Source: Ottelia alismoides (lineage: Eukaryota > Streptophyta > Magnoliopsida > Alismatales > Hydrocharitaceae). From it: a stretch of 64,000 nt of DNA. The notes under the pieces are model-generated. The model was given only the letters and a program-made list of their open reading frames with translations, searched no databases and had not been told where the DNA came from. This document shows, in pieces, positions 19,901 to 29,981 of this stretch; the stretch's first letter is position 1; the number at the start of each line of letters is the position of its first letter. The stretch is taken from contig JAZKJV010010132.1 in the NCBI GenBank assembly GCA_037367405.1, positions 1 to 64,000 on the forward strand, in the 5' to 3' direction. The position numbers and the translations under genes are program-made.

Positions 19901-21460
19901 ATGGCGAGGCTCGACCAAACTCTGATGGCGCTTCAACAACACGATCGAAGCACTCCACCTTCACCTCCGCCTAACCACCATCTCATTGTCGCTCGCCGCT
20001 AGCGCATTTGCCTCGCTCCCTCGCACCTTCCTCCACATGCGGCTGCACTGACATCGATGCCCTCCAGCCGTGCCATCGAGCTTCGGACGTGTGTCGCCTA
20101 GAGCAGTACCGACATCAGTACCGCCAGCTCACTGCCTCACCTAACTGTAGTTGAACACCTCACCTCTGGTCGCCATCGAGCTTTGAGCGTGTGTCGCCTG
20201 GAGCAGCACCGACATTGACATGCCCTCTCGCCGCATTGCGATCGCCGTCCTCGCGGCCCTCGCCCGCTCGTAGACCCTTCGTCTGCCCTTATTCCTCATG
20301 AGCCACCACAAGATCAGAAATTTGCAAGTCGGCCCTTCCCCAGCAAGGGCACGTGCAGCGTGCGCGCCCCTTGGAAAAATTGCAACAAACCCCCAACATC
20401 TTACACAAATTCCACCAAGGTCACTGTCTTCCAGGAGGCGCGTGAGGTGCACGTGCCTTCATGGAACTTCGCAATATAGCCCTCCACAATATCGGTAATG
20501 GCATCTCAGTCACTATGCATGTTTATTAATTTATTTTATTTCTATAATATTGCATTTAGACCCCTATCTTTGGGCATCATTTTGAACCTTCATTTAACAT
20601 CATTTTATCATTTTAAAAATTATTTGTTGTAGAACAAACTATGCTGATCATTGTGGTTGTTTGATTGAATTTTTGTGAGCTGCGATTTATTTAATATAAT
20701 TATTTTTGTGGAAAATAGCATATTTACCTACTTCATGCTCTTTAATTGATATTAAATTATCTGTTGCTCCAAAAATTCTCAAAAATTCATAGTAGGTAGA
20801 GTTTAAGTTGTTATACATTTTCCCAAATTTCATGTCATTTGCACGTACAATGTGGTCAGAATAAAATAAATAGTGATTTCATTAATTGATTTTTTAATAG
20901 ACTGAAAACTCATTATTTCTAAGGTTTAGAATTTTTCTTGGATAGCTCTTACATAGACTCATGCAGGGTATTTTTATTTCTTAGAAATAATTTAGTTTGA
21001 TATTTATAAAAATTAAATTTCTCAAAATCTCCTAGTATGCATATTTCATTAGTAATTAATTCATATTGCATCCAAAAATTCCAAAAAAATTACAGTAGCT
21101 TAATTTCATCATTATTCATCTCGTGTTCAAATTTCATTGGGTTTGGATTTCATTTGAATGAAATTTGCAGCTTAAGCCCTGTAATTTACCAAATTTGCAT
21201 TTCATTCATCAATTGCGTTTAAAAATACAAAAAATACCTATATGAAAACCTAATTCTAGATCGACTATAAATCAACCTAAGGAGACAATAGCCTCCCTGT
21301 GTTCGACCTAGGGCTTGTCCAAGTAAAAAAAATAATTTGACCGCTTGCTTCAATTGGAGAATTAATTAACAGTTTTTGATTACTCTGAATTGTCTACCTA
21401 CAACGTTCACATTAAATGTTAATTCCATATAAATAACCATGGCATTTTTAGGGTTTTTCA
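19901..21460 (+). repeat. Second diverged LTR, plus orientation
   Basis: The 3' part has CTCCCTGTGTTCGACCTAGG, TTGTCCAAGTAAAAA and a terminal TTTTTCA followed by AA and a decayed Asp-type PBS, as in the array LTRs. Upstream, AAAATTGCAACAAACCCCC and CACGTGC-rich stretches resemble the array R/U5. The left border is uncertain; the GC-rich part from 19.9 to 20.3 kb is included because it resembles the Pro/Arg-coding GC-rich part of the array LTR. Confidence 0.62.
20076..20218 (+). repeat. 98-bp-spaced direct repeat
   Basis: A ~45-bp block beginning CATCGAGCTT and containing GTGTGTCGCCT and GAGCAG occurs at 20,076 and 20,174 with few differences. Confidence 0.8.
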
Positions 21461-21462
21461 AA

Positions 21463-21480
21463 TGGTACTGTTGTCGAGGA
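21463..21480 (+). other. Decayed tRNA-Asp-type PBS
   Basis: TGGTACTGTTGTCGAGGA, two bases after the LTR end. Compared with TGGCGCCGTTGCCGGGGA there are five changes, all C-to-T or G-to-A. Confidence 0.75.
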
Positions 21481-22600
21481 TGCATTGCTTTTGTTGATTT
21501 TTAGATAATTTAGTTTTTAGTTTTTTCGCCCTTAGGTAGTTTGATCCCCAATTTTCTTGTAATTATTTCTTTATTTATTTTCTTACATTTATTTTATTTT
21601 ATTTATTTTATTTTTGTATTATTTCATGTCTATCTCTTTGACTACCATCTTGTTTTGGTGCGAGGGACCCGACACAACGGAGCAGCCGCTTAGGTGGCCA
21701 AGCAACTCAGGAGCATTGAAGGCTAACTTTTTCTGGGAAATAAGCCGACCGAAGGATTCAAATAAATTTAAGATTGAGCCGAGTTGCGAGAGAATGTAGA
21801 GCCTTGAGAATTTATTTTTGTCTGCATTTATTTTATTTTGTAATAATTACACATTTCCAACGATTTCCGTTTGGAATCTCAAGTATGTTACCGAACTGGA
21901 TTTTTTTGTAGTGTGTCAGACCTATTTCACTCTCCGGCGAGGTGGAGCCTGACTAGAGTGGTCAAATTAGAATTGACAACGATAGTGTAATTTCAAACTT
22001 GTATGTGCTCTTCATAATTTAAGACCACACATTCACTTTAATAACACATACCTTAGATCGTTCTAACTTAGTCAAATTCAGTTCACTTCTTCCTACTAAT
22101 TAGAACTATCCGATAGGTGCAGTTTTATCGTTTGCAAGTGTAAAATGTTCAATTCTGTATTGCATCCCACATGTAGAGTGCGGGGATCACTGTAAATCTT
22201 CTGAACTGGGCATGCATCATGATTTATTTAATTGCATCGACTTTTTTGGAATTCTTTCCCCTTGGTTACAACCTTGAGGAAAATCACGTTAATACAACGA
22301 CTTTCGTGTAGTAAATCATATTCTTTTACTTTTATCTGCATTAACATTCCAGACATCTTGGTATATACAATTGCATGCTTGCTGGGTCTGATTTATTGAT
22401 CCAGTTTTTTTTACTAATGTAGACGTCTACTCTAGCCCGTGTAAAGAACTGGAAATCGCAGCAACCCTCACTCCAACTATCGGATTCACTCGGAAAATGC
22501 GCGATAAACCTTTCCGGGAGTGGTAGAAGACATGGCCTAGTCGTGGTGGATCTCCATGGGAGATGTCTACTTTCCTTGATCAGGTTGTTCAATGCTCTTT
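21481..22600 (+). other. Internal remnant of the diverged element
   Basis: An AT-rich leader is followed by a frame at 21,614-21,799 containing EGPDTTEQPLRWPSN and WEISRPKDSNKF. Its position matches the short frame that follows the PBS in the array units, but no protein family is recognised. No gag or pol was found, and the right border is unknown. Confidence 0.4.
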
Positions 22601-23360
22601 TGTAAACGCCTTAGTTTTTGTTTACCGTTTAAATATCTAAGATCTGATGTTTACTTTGCTGTTATAACACAAAAAATAAATACTTTTTACTTGTGGGGGG
22701 GGGGGGGGGGAGGGTTAGATTTCACGTAACAAATGAAATTCGATCATTACTGATCAAAGATTCAAAAAAAACATGTAGTCACGTTTTTGGCCATGGCCAC
22801 AGAAATTTGCATTTCTTAAAACCATATCAAGAGGTTGATACGCTCAAACAAGCTTCTGTAAGCTTCCATAATCCTTCGTAAAGTTTATAAGTTTCGTAAC
22901 TGATTAGGAATCACAATATAGATGGTGCATTTTATTAAGATTTATCCTAATTAATTACAATCAAGATAATTGTAAAGATTATCATTTAAAATATTATTTT
23001 TTTATCACTTGTATCATTCTTAACTTATGTGATTTCAGTTACACCTCTTTTTTTTGTGTAATATCAGACTTTACCTAAGGAAAAGGCAAAACAGTGGATT
23101 TTTTAAGAAGTCAGTGACATAATTGATATTATAAAAAACGTAGGGACATAATTAGTATTGCAGAAGTTAAAAATACACGTGATAAAAATTCTTTAAAATA
23201 TTCCACATCTTCAAAATTCTGCTATTTATGTAAATATTATAAATTTTAAAACAGGATCATAATAATTCATCTCTAATAAGTATCTAAAACATTGTGTAAA
23301 AAACACCATTTCTGATGCAAGTATTACACCAAGGTAAATATGATGGAGCACCGGAAGCTA
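22601..23360. other. AT-rich spacer with a 16-G run
   Basis: No gene was seen. A homopolymer of 16 G at 22,695-22,710 is the only notable feature; the rest is A/T-rich non-coding DNA. Confidence 0.5.
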
Positions 23361-23368
23361 CATACTAA

Positions 23369-23607
23369 AGGATGTTTTGTTCGGGAATAAACATGAATAA
23401 AGAAAATAAAAGTTTATTCTTTGTTCGATTGGAAAGATAAGAATAAAGAAAATAAAGTAAAATAAAAGTAGATAAAGTAGGATAAAGATAAAAATAAAGA
23501 TGAAATAAAGTGAAATAATGAAATATAGATAACAAAAACAAAGATTAAAAACGGCTTCCTGACGAGAGCTTTTATTCACGTGCTTATTCTTCAAACCTAC
23601 ACAAGCT
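23369..23607. mobile_element. MITE copy 1 (Tourist-like, diverged)
   Basis: The left end AAGGATGTTTTGTTCGGGAA and many AATAAAGA/GATAAAG units align in order with the better preserved element at 24,070. The right end is TATTCTTCAAACC then TACACAAGCTT. No coding capacity. Confidence 0.7.
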
Positions 23608-23660
23608 TCACATGCATGCCTATATTACCTACCCGTACATGCCTTTGCGTGGAACACATG

Positions 23661-23972
23661 GGGCCTGTTTGGTTCCAGGGTACCTCGGGGTATCCTGGCA
23701 TACCCCTGGCTCTAACTCTGCATTCTTGGGCTGAGCTTACTTGTATTGGTCATACAATTTCTTTGGTATAATGGTTTTTAACCTTGTTCAAATACACTTA
23801 TTAACATAAAAAATATATTATAATAATTAAAAAAGTTAATATAACACATAATCAATGTCACATCACATCACAATTATCATTCCAACCATCCCAATCCTCC
23901 AAACAACTACTGTTCACAGGAGGATATCCCAACCCAGCCCAATCCAGTCCAACCCGGTAACCACACAGGTCT
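23661..23972. mobile_element. MITE of a different type
   Basis: Ends are imperfect inverted repeats: GGGCCTGTTTGGTTCCAGGGT on the left and the complement of AGACCTGTGTGGTTACCGGGT on the right. The C-C-T-G-T-x-T-G-G-T-T end is common in monocot MITEs. No exact target duplication could be confirmed. Confidence 0.65.
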
Positions 23973-24069
23973 GTGGTGTGAGAAGAGAATGATATAGATA
24001 GATAGCCTTGTCGGTCACAGCTTTATCTGGGGACTGGGTAATCACTCGTCTTGTGTTGCACCATGATTA

Positions 24070-24316
24070 GGGTGTGTTCGGTTCGAGAATAAGCAGGAAT
24101 AAGGATGGTGAATAAGGAGAATAAAGGTCTACTCTTTGTTCGGCGAGAGGATAAGAATAAGGAGAATAAGATGAAATAAAGTAGGTAAGTTGGGATAAAG
24201 ATAGGAATAAGAGTGAAATAAGATGGAATAATGGGGAATAGTCGTACCACTGGAAATCGTGCCGGGAGGAGAATTTGCCCCTTATTCCAGGTCCTATTCT
24301 CCAACCAAACAGGGCC
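24070..24316. mobile_element. MITE copy 2 (Tourist-like, TTA duplication)
   Basis: The 247-bp element is flanked by TTA on both sides (24,067-24,069 and 24,317-24,319). The inverted ends GGGTGTGTTCGGTTCGAG and GGCCCTGTTTGGTTGGAG extend about 24 bp with six mismatches. The interior is rich in GAATAAGGA units. The TTA duplication and these ends fit the PIF/Harbinger-derived Tourist group. Confidence 0.8.
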
Positions 24317-24319
24317 TTA

Positions 24320-24632
24320 GAGTATGCAATAACGTGCGGGGGAATATATTCCTGAGGCGACTCGCTGTGTCACGTTGATCATGGCTTACGCGTCAATATC
24401 ATCTCGCTAGACAATGGATCCGATTCTAGTTTCTATAGTGACCCACTGCTGAACAGTCCGATGTAGATGGAGATGAACGCCAATCACATCCCACTACCGG
24501 ATCCTCATCGGTTGGTTCAGAGGATTCCCCCCCCTCTGACGATGGAACCCGTGTCCTACACCCGGAGCGGATCGTCTGCTATAGCCCCTCTGCTGTATCT
24601 TTTGCTGTAGCAGATTCTGCCGTAGGGATTAT
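24320..24632. other. Unassigned spacer
   Basis: No gene. It contains near-repeats of TGCTGTA and GCTGTAGCAGA around 24,580-24,620 just outside the copia C LTR. Confidence 0.45.
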
Positions 24633-24923
24633 GATAGAAATCACAAAAGAACCTCACACACAAGTAAATATGGTCTCTCAAATTCTGAAGAGAACAAACG
24701 AAGTGCTCGTGCACTGCTACGCGATGCTCTGTGCCGAGTGCATCTACATTTATTTATAGCATCTCAATGTGCTAACAATAGAATGAATGAAATTAGGAAA
24801 TATCCTAACTATCCTATGGACACGGACCCGTGCAACTGCACGATACATGCAACCAAAGACTCTCACGTACTCACACCCGAAATGCATGGAAAGGAGACGG
24901 CCAATCTAAGATTAGTTCCAACA
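24633..24923 (-). repeat. Copia C 3' LTR (about 291 bp)
   Basis: On the minus strand it starts TGTTGGAACTAATCTTAG right after a GGGGGAGTA tract and has a TATA-like GCTATAAATAAATG (near 24,755). The end is placed at TTGTGATTTCTATCA by the terminal CA, but without a partner LTR this end is a best guess. Confidence 0.7.
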
Positions 24924-24936
24924 TACTCCCCCTAAT
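24924..24936 (-). other. Copia C polypurine tract
   Basis: ATTAGGGGGAGTA on the minus strand, overlapping the end of the RNase H frame and abutting the LTR. Confidence 0.88.
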
Positions 24937-25191
24937 CTTGATGTGACCCAAGATTGCGAAGGCCCATCATAAGTCGCATTGTTTCCAACTTTGCCGCAGA
25001 CAACGCTTTCGTCAGTGCATCGGTTCATTGTTCCTCTGTGCATACGAACTCCACTGCAATCTGTCCCGCTTCAATACATTCACGAATAAAATGAAATTTG
25101 GCGTCAATGTGTTTACTACGCCCATGAAAAATAGGATTCTTCATCAAAGCAATGGTGGACTTGTTATCAACGAATAATTTCACCAGCATTG
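24932..25191 (-). pseudogene. Copia C RNase H, C-terminal half
   Basis: Minus-strand reading: LFVDNKSTIALMKNPIFHGR, SKHIDAKFHFIRECIEAGQI, VEFVCTEEQ, a stop, then TDALTKALSAAKLETMRLMM and GLRNLGSHQD ending at 24,932. These are the terminal copia RNase H blocks (D-N-K-S-A-I-A-L, H-x-R-S-K-H-I-D, T-D-x-L-T-K-A-L). One in-frame stop replaces the residue before TDALT. The N-terminal half lies 35 kb away at 60,494-60,700 because of the array insertion. Confidence 0.95.
25187..25191. repeat. Target-site duplication, left copy
   Basis: CATTG immediately before the first array LTR. The same five bases follow the last LTR. Confidence 0.95.
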
Positions 25192-28100
25192 TGATGAATC
25201 TCGTATTCATCATGCTAAAAGCCGCAAATTAAACCCCCTGCTTAATCAATCCAATAAAAATCACCTGTAATTCCTTGTTTTTATCTTGTATTATATTGTA
25301 TATAAATTACCTTTAATTTATTGTATTTAATTTACTCTATTTTCCTTGTAATTATTTTATCCTCAAAAACCCCTAAAAATTAGGTAGAATAATTGTCTAT
25401 AATTCACTGACCATTAAAAGCACTAAAAAATACAAAAACATCTCAAAACCACAAAATTGGTGTTTTTATCCCCTTAAAAATACCCCTAAAAATACGTTTT
25501 GTACAAATGACTTCTTTTGGCCTTTTGACCTACACGAAAGTTGTAGATCTCGTCGAGACGAGCAACTTTCATGTTTTGACTTTTTCCCAATTCGGCCTCT
25601 AACTATTTCTTTTCTATTTTTCTTTGTATTTATATTTGAATTATTCTGATTGGGCCACGTGGCGTCCCCTGGGCCACCCACGTGTCCCGCTTCCACTTCC
25701 GCCACCCGGCGCCTCTTCTGACCGTTGGATCTCCATCGCCCGCCTCAATCTCCGTCGTCCATCGTCGCTTTATTCCCAACCATTTGATCTGACTCTCAGA
25801 TCAGATCTTAGCCGCTCACCAGCGCCTAAACCACAGCCGCCCGATCACTCTCATCATACAATGCTTCTCCTCGCGCCACGTCTCCCTACAACCTCTGCCG
25901 TTCGATCCGCTCCCATCCCTCGATCGTCAATGCGCCACGTCACCCCTTTAATCTTAACCGCCCGATCTTCTTTCCATCTGATGGCCCTCCACTTGCCATG
26001 TCATCTCTTCACCGTTCACCGTTGGATCCCCTCCATCTCCTAATCCGATCCGTCCACTAGCGCCTCGATCACATCCATTGGATCATATCTATGATCTGAT
26101 CCCTTCCATCCGCTAGCACTCTAATCCTGACCGTTGGATCGCAAGATCCAACAGCCCTTACTCATCGTCCTCCTCTCTCCAAGCGTTACGACTCACGACG
26201 TCTCCACCCCCTTCCATTTCTAGTCGACGCTCCAACCACCACCTCCTCGACATAACGTCACCAACACCTTCCCCATTCTTCCGCCATCCTCGTACGTCAC
26301 CCACCATGCACAGCCATTATCCCCCTCACCATTAACGCCCCGTTCAAAAACGGTCCTCCACCATCGTAACCCCCGACCACCTTCGCCTATTTAAGCCACC
26401 CTCCGCCACCGGCAACCCTTCTCAACCATTTATGGTCTTAAGCCCAGTCTCTCCCGCCCCTCCAGTGACAGCGGAGGAGGCGGGGCGTCGAGGCGTCGAC
26501 GACTTAGGCCTGGTGTCGACCCTCGGCGTTCCTCCGCCGAGTAGAGGCTCCTCTGGCAGCCACCTAGCTCCGTGCACCGGCCGCGCACGCTGGGCGAAGA
26601 CCCCGAGCCCCCAAGGAGCTCAATCCCAGGTCACTTCCTCCACCAGCAACTCGCTCCAGCGAGGTGACTTTTCTTGTTACTTCTCGTATTTTTTCCATAA
26701 CCTACACAATCTCTCAACCTCCTCTGACCATCTTCCGACATCCACCCAACCACCAGCATCTCCGCTCACTACCCCGCTCACCCTCCTAGTTCTCCATGAT
26801 CTCGTTCACCTCCGACCCACCTTCTCTGCAGCTCGCCGGAGAAGAGACCCATGTCCCCCGCTCCTCCACGTCCAGGGACTCCACACACTTCACTTTCACT
26901 TTGCACACGCTTCGGATACCCACTGACCCTTGCAGGATCCTCAATGGCCGGAGATTACATCGGCAATACTTCAAAAGTCCTCCCTCCGGCGAAGCTCCAC
27001 CGGTATGCACCGTCGTTCAGCTCTGGAGCTTCGCAGCACATCCAGGTCGTCCGTCAGGCCTCCAGAAAGCTGCCTAGACCATCAAGTGCCCTTGGCAGGT
27101 GAGGCGGAGCAGTCTGCAGGTCGCCGGAGCCCCGCCTTCTCCTGCGCCTTGCAGAGGAGAAGAAGTTACAGATGCCGTCCGATCATCTGGATCGGACGGC
27201 TATGATGAAGCCACGTGGGCATGCCGAGCATATAGCCAAACCTCCAGGCTCGAGATCCATCGACCCTCGCCTCGAGCCTCCAGACGATGCCACGTGTCCC
27301 GAACCGAAGGCATCTTCCCGAACCTGGGCCGTCACGTGCACCGCACGTGAGGGCGTGGGTAATTTACATGAAGGACCCCAGTATCTTTGATAATTGCAGA
27401 ATGGTCCTCCAGGCGCGTGCACCATATGTGCACCTGGGGTATTTTACAGGGAAGCCCTCAAGGTTTGGAAGAATTACAAAAAGGCCCCCGCGCGTGAAGG
27501 AAAACTGCATCAAGGGCCAAGCGGTTTTTGGTATTTACATTTAGGTCCTTCCAGGGACCTAAATGTAATAGTTATCCTTTTATTTCCTTGCATTTTTATT
27601 ACAATTATGCCCCTGCATTGTTTCATTCATAACTTGAGCATCGTAGGTCCAAATTGCATGATTTTAGTGTCGTTTTGATCCTTGTTTTATTCTCTACATC
27701 ATAGCATGTTTATTTTTCGCATCTTCCACTATTTTAAGTAAAGTGAATTTTTGTGACAGATGTTGACTCTGCTATACTTGATCTTGCTCTGATTGGCTAA
27801 TCTTTTTCAATGATGGAATTAAAATGATCATGATTTCATTTTCTATTATGTTGCTCATATTTTTATGGTATAATTGTAATCTGATGTTCTGCATATATAT
27901 TCTCTTGCATCATGTTCATGCATCCTCTTAAACTTGCATAAAAACCAATACAAAATGCATACATCATGGCATCGCTTTGTAAATAGCATAATTTGCATGA
28001 GGACCTAAAATTGAAATTAACTCTTTCTGTGCTTCATGAATTGAAATTCAATAAACATATTAAGCAGCCGTGTCCCTGTGTTCAACCTCGGTAGACTTGC

Positions 28101-28213
28101 CAAGTAAAAATATTCCACGACGTTCAAAGATCGTGGTTTTTGCTGAACCGAATTCGCCTCCTATACTACGACATAATTTTCCACAATTAAAGAGGCGAAT
28201 TTCGTGTTCATCA
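25192..28213 (+). repeat. Array LTR 1 (3,022 bp)
   Basis: This is the outermost left LTR and so one of the two original ends. U3 is about 1.2 kb, with a TATTTAAG promoter box at 26,388-26,395. A hairpin of the GAAAGTTG/CAACTTTC type lies at 25,536-25,571, and the R/U5 hairpin ACATTTAGGTCC/GGACCTAAATGT at 27,537-27,566. AATAAA at 28,050 is a possible poly(A) signal. GC-rich frames between 26.4 and 27.1 kb look protein-coding but are short. Confidence 0.95.
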
Positions 28214-29981
28214 AATGGTGCCGTTGCCGGGGAAACGACTTAGCTTAATTTTTGGATTTTGATTTTATTTGTTAAAAAAATTCAAAATTTTTAGGTCCTC
28301 ATTTCATGCATCATTTCTTTGCATCGTATTTGCTGATTTAAATTCTCTGAGTATTCTAACGATTATCTTTTGTGGCAGGGCCCATGATGATCGAGGATGC
28401 TTGATCCTCATGGAGGCGTGAAGTTGGGAGCTTCCGCTGAAAAGGCTGCAAAGGAATTCGGGAAGAAATTATCGGAATTTTTTATCAGACAGCTTGCATT
28501 GCATATTGTAAAAAAAATATTGCATCTGCATATTTATTTCCAGTTTTGCATATTGTACACACACACACATAAAAAAACCATACACACACACACACCTACA
28601 CTTGCACATACTCACCCCCCGACCATCCTCCCCTGTATATTTCTCTCTCTCTCTCTCCCTCCCTCTATCTCTATCTCTATATCTCTCTCTCTGTGTATAT
28701 TTTTCACGAACCCCCTACCCCTCACCCTTGTATCATAGAACCCCCCTAATTCAGACTTTGCTTAGGCTATTTGTAGCCTAAGTATAGGGGGAATCTGCCT
28801 GCTCATCCATCCCTCGTCCCGTCTTCTTGTACTTAGGACAATTTTGGCCTAAGTATAGGGGGACCCTCCTCCTCAGTTCCTCTATATCACCCTATATTCA
28901 AACAGAGCCTTGGCTTCATGGCACTTGTGCTATGAGGACATAGCAAAATTTAAGTATAGGGGGGGTATACCGTATAATACTGTATATTTACTTCAGCCTT
29001 AGCTCGTATTTTTAAAACTTTTTAAAATTTATTTTCGGGTCGGGTTTTGGTAAACTGGTGAACTGAGTTTTGTAAAAACTTTGTAAAAATGTTTTCCTAA
29101 AATCGAGGGTTTAAACTGTGTAAACATCCCTTTCAAAAAAAATGAAAAATTAAAAACTCTTCTTGGAATTTTACTCTGACTACTAGGCTTAGTAGACATT
29201 TTCAGTGAGGGAACTTCGGTCTTCCTTAGCAGAGTGGGTGGTTTAAAGGACATCGCAGATGGCACCGTCCTTAAGGATCACGGGTCTCGGCCCGTACTTA
29301 CACCCATACTGGCTGAGAGTGGATACTTTTATTCATTTGAGCCTGGGCCAATCATTGTCTCTCCAAAAAAAATTAAAACTCATAAAAATATGCAAAAGTA
29401 AAAAATCAACAAAAATCACTAACCCAAGGAGTTGGTGTATTCCTGACACATTCACACTCACGCAAGGCTTGAGGATTTTGAGGACACCAGATTTCTGTGA
29501 TCTTGAGAGTCTGAGTTAACATGCCTTAGCCATTAGGATTTTTAAGACTTAAATATCCACACTTCCCTGGTTTGAAAGATTTGAGTGCTATATTGCACTC
29601 TTCATCTCTACCTTCAAGAAAATATGATCAACACAATCACCTCCACAACTGCATGATTGATGAGATGAGTTGAGTTATCACTTGAGGAGCTAGGACTAGA
29701 GATTTGAGTTTAGACCCGATCTGATGATATTCGAGGATGGGATAAAGTTAATGAAGGCTTCAGAAAACCTGAGTTTCAGCAAAAACCCTAGCCGATATGT
29801 GAACAAGATTCATATGCTATCTCTTGATATTTACCTAAAATTGCGTGGGTGTGATGAAACTTAATGATTATTGTTGACCCTAGCCGATATGTGAACAAGA
29901 TTCACGCGCACTGTCAGGAATTAATCCGACTCCTTCATTCTTTATATGCTCGAGGACGAGCATGGTTTAAGTATAGGGGTA
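28214..29981 (+). mobile_element. Array internal domain 1 (1,768 bp, deleted form)
   Basis: The PBS is TGGTGCCGTTGCCGGGGA (28,216-28,233), one change from the Asp-type consensus. A short frame starts at 28,397 (MLDPHGGVKLGASAEKAAKE). CA and CT microsatellites follow at 28,556-28,602 and 28,642-28,700. About 736 bp present in the other copies are missing after 29,877 and replaced by a 27-bp copy of 29,786-29,812. Three extra TAAGTATAGGGGG tracts lie at about 28,789, 28,849 and 28,950. Confidence 0.93.

Noticed and set aside
22695..22710. 16-G run as a G-quadruplex regulatory site
   Set aside because: It is a simple homopolymer in gene-free DNA; there is no nearby promoter or gene to regulate.
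28397..28738. 113-codon frame in internal domain 1 as a gag protein
   Set aside because: After about 35 codons it translates CA and CT microsatellites (HTHTHT, SLSLS), so it is not a capsid.
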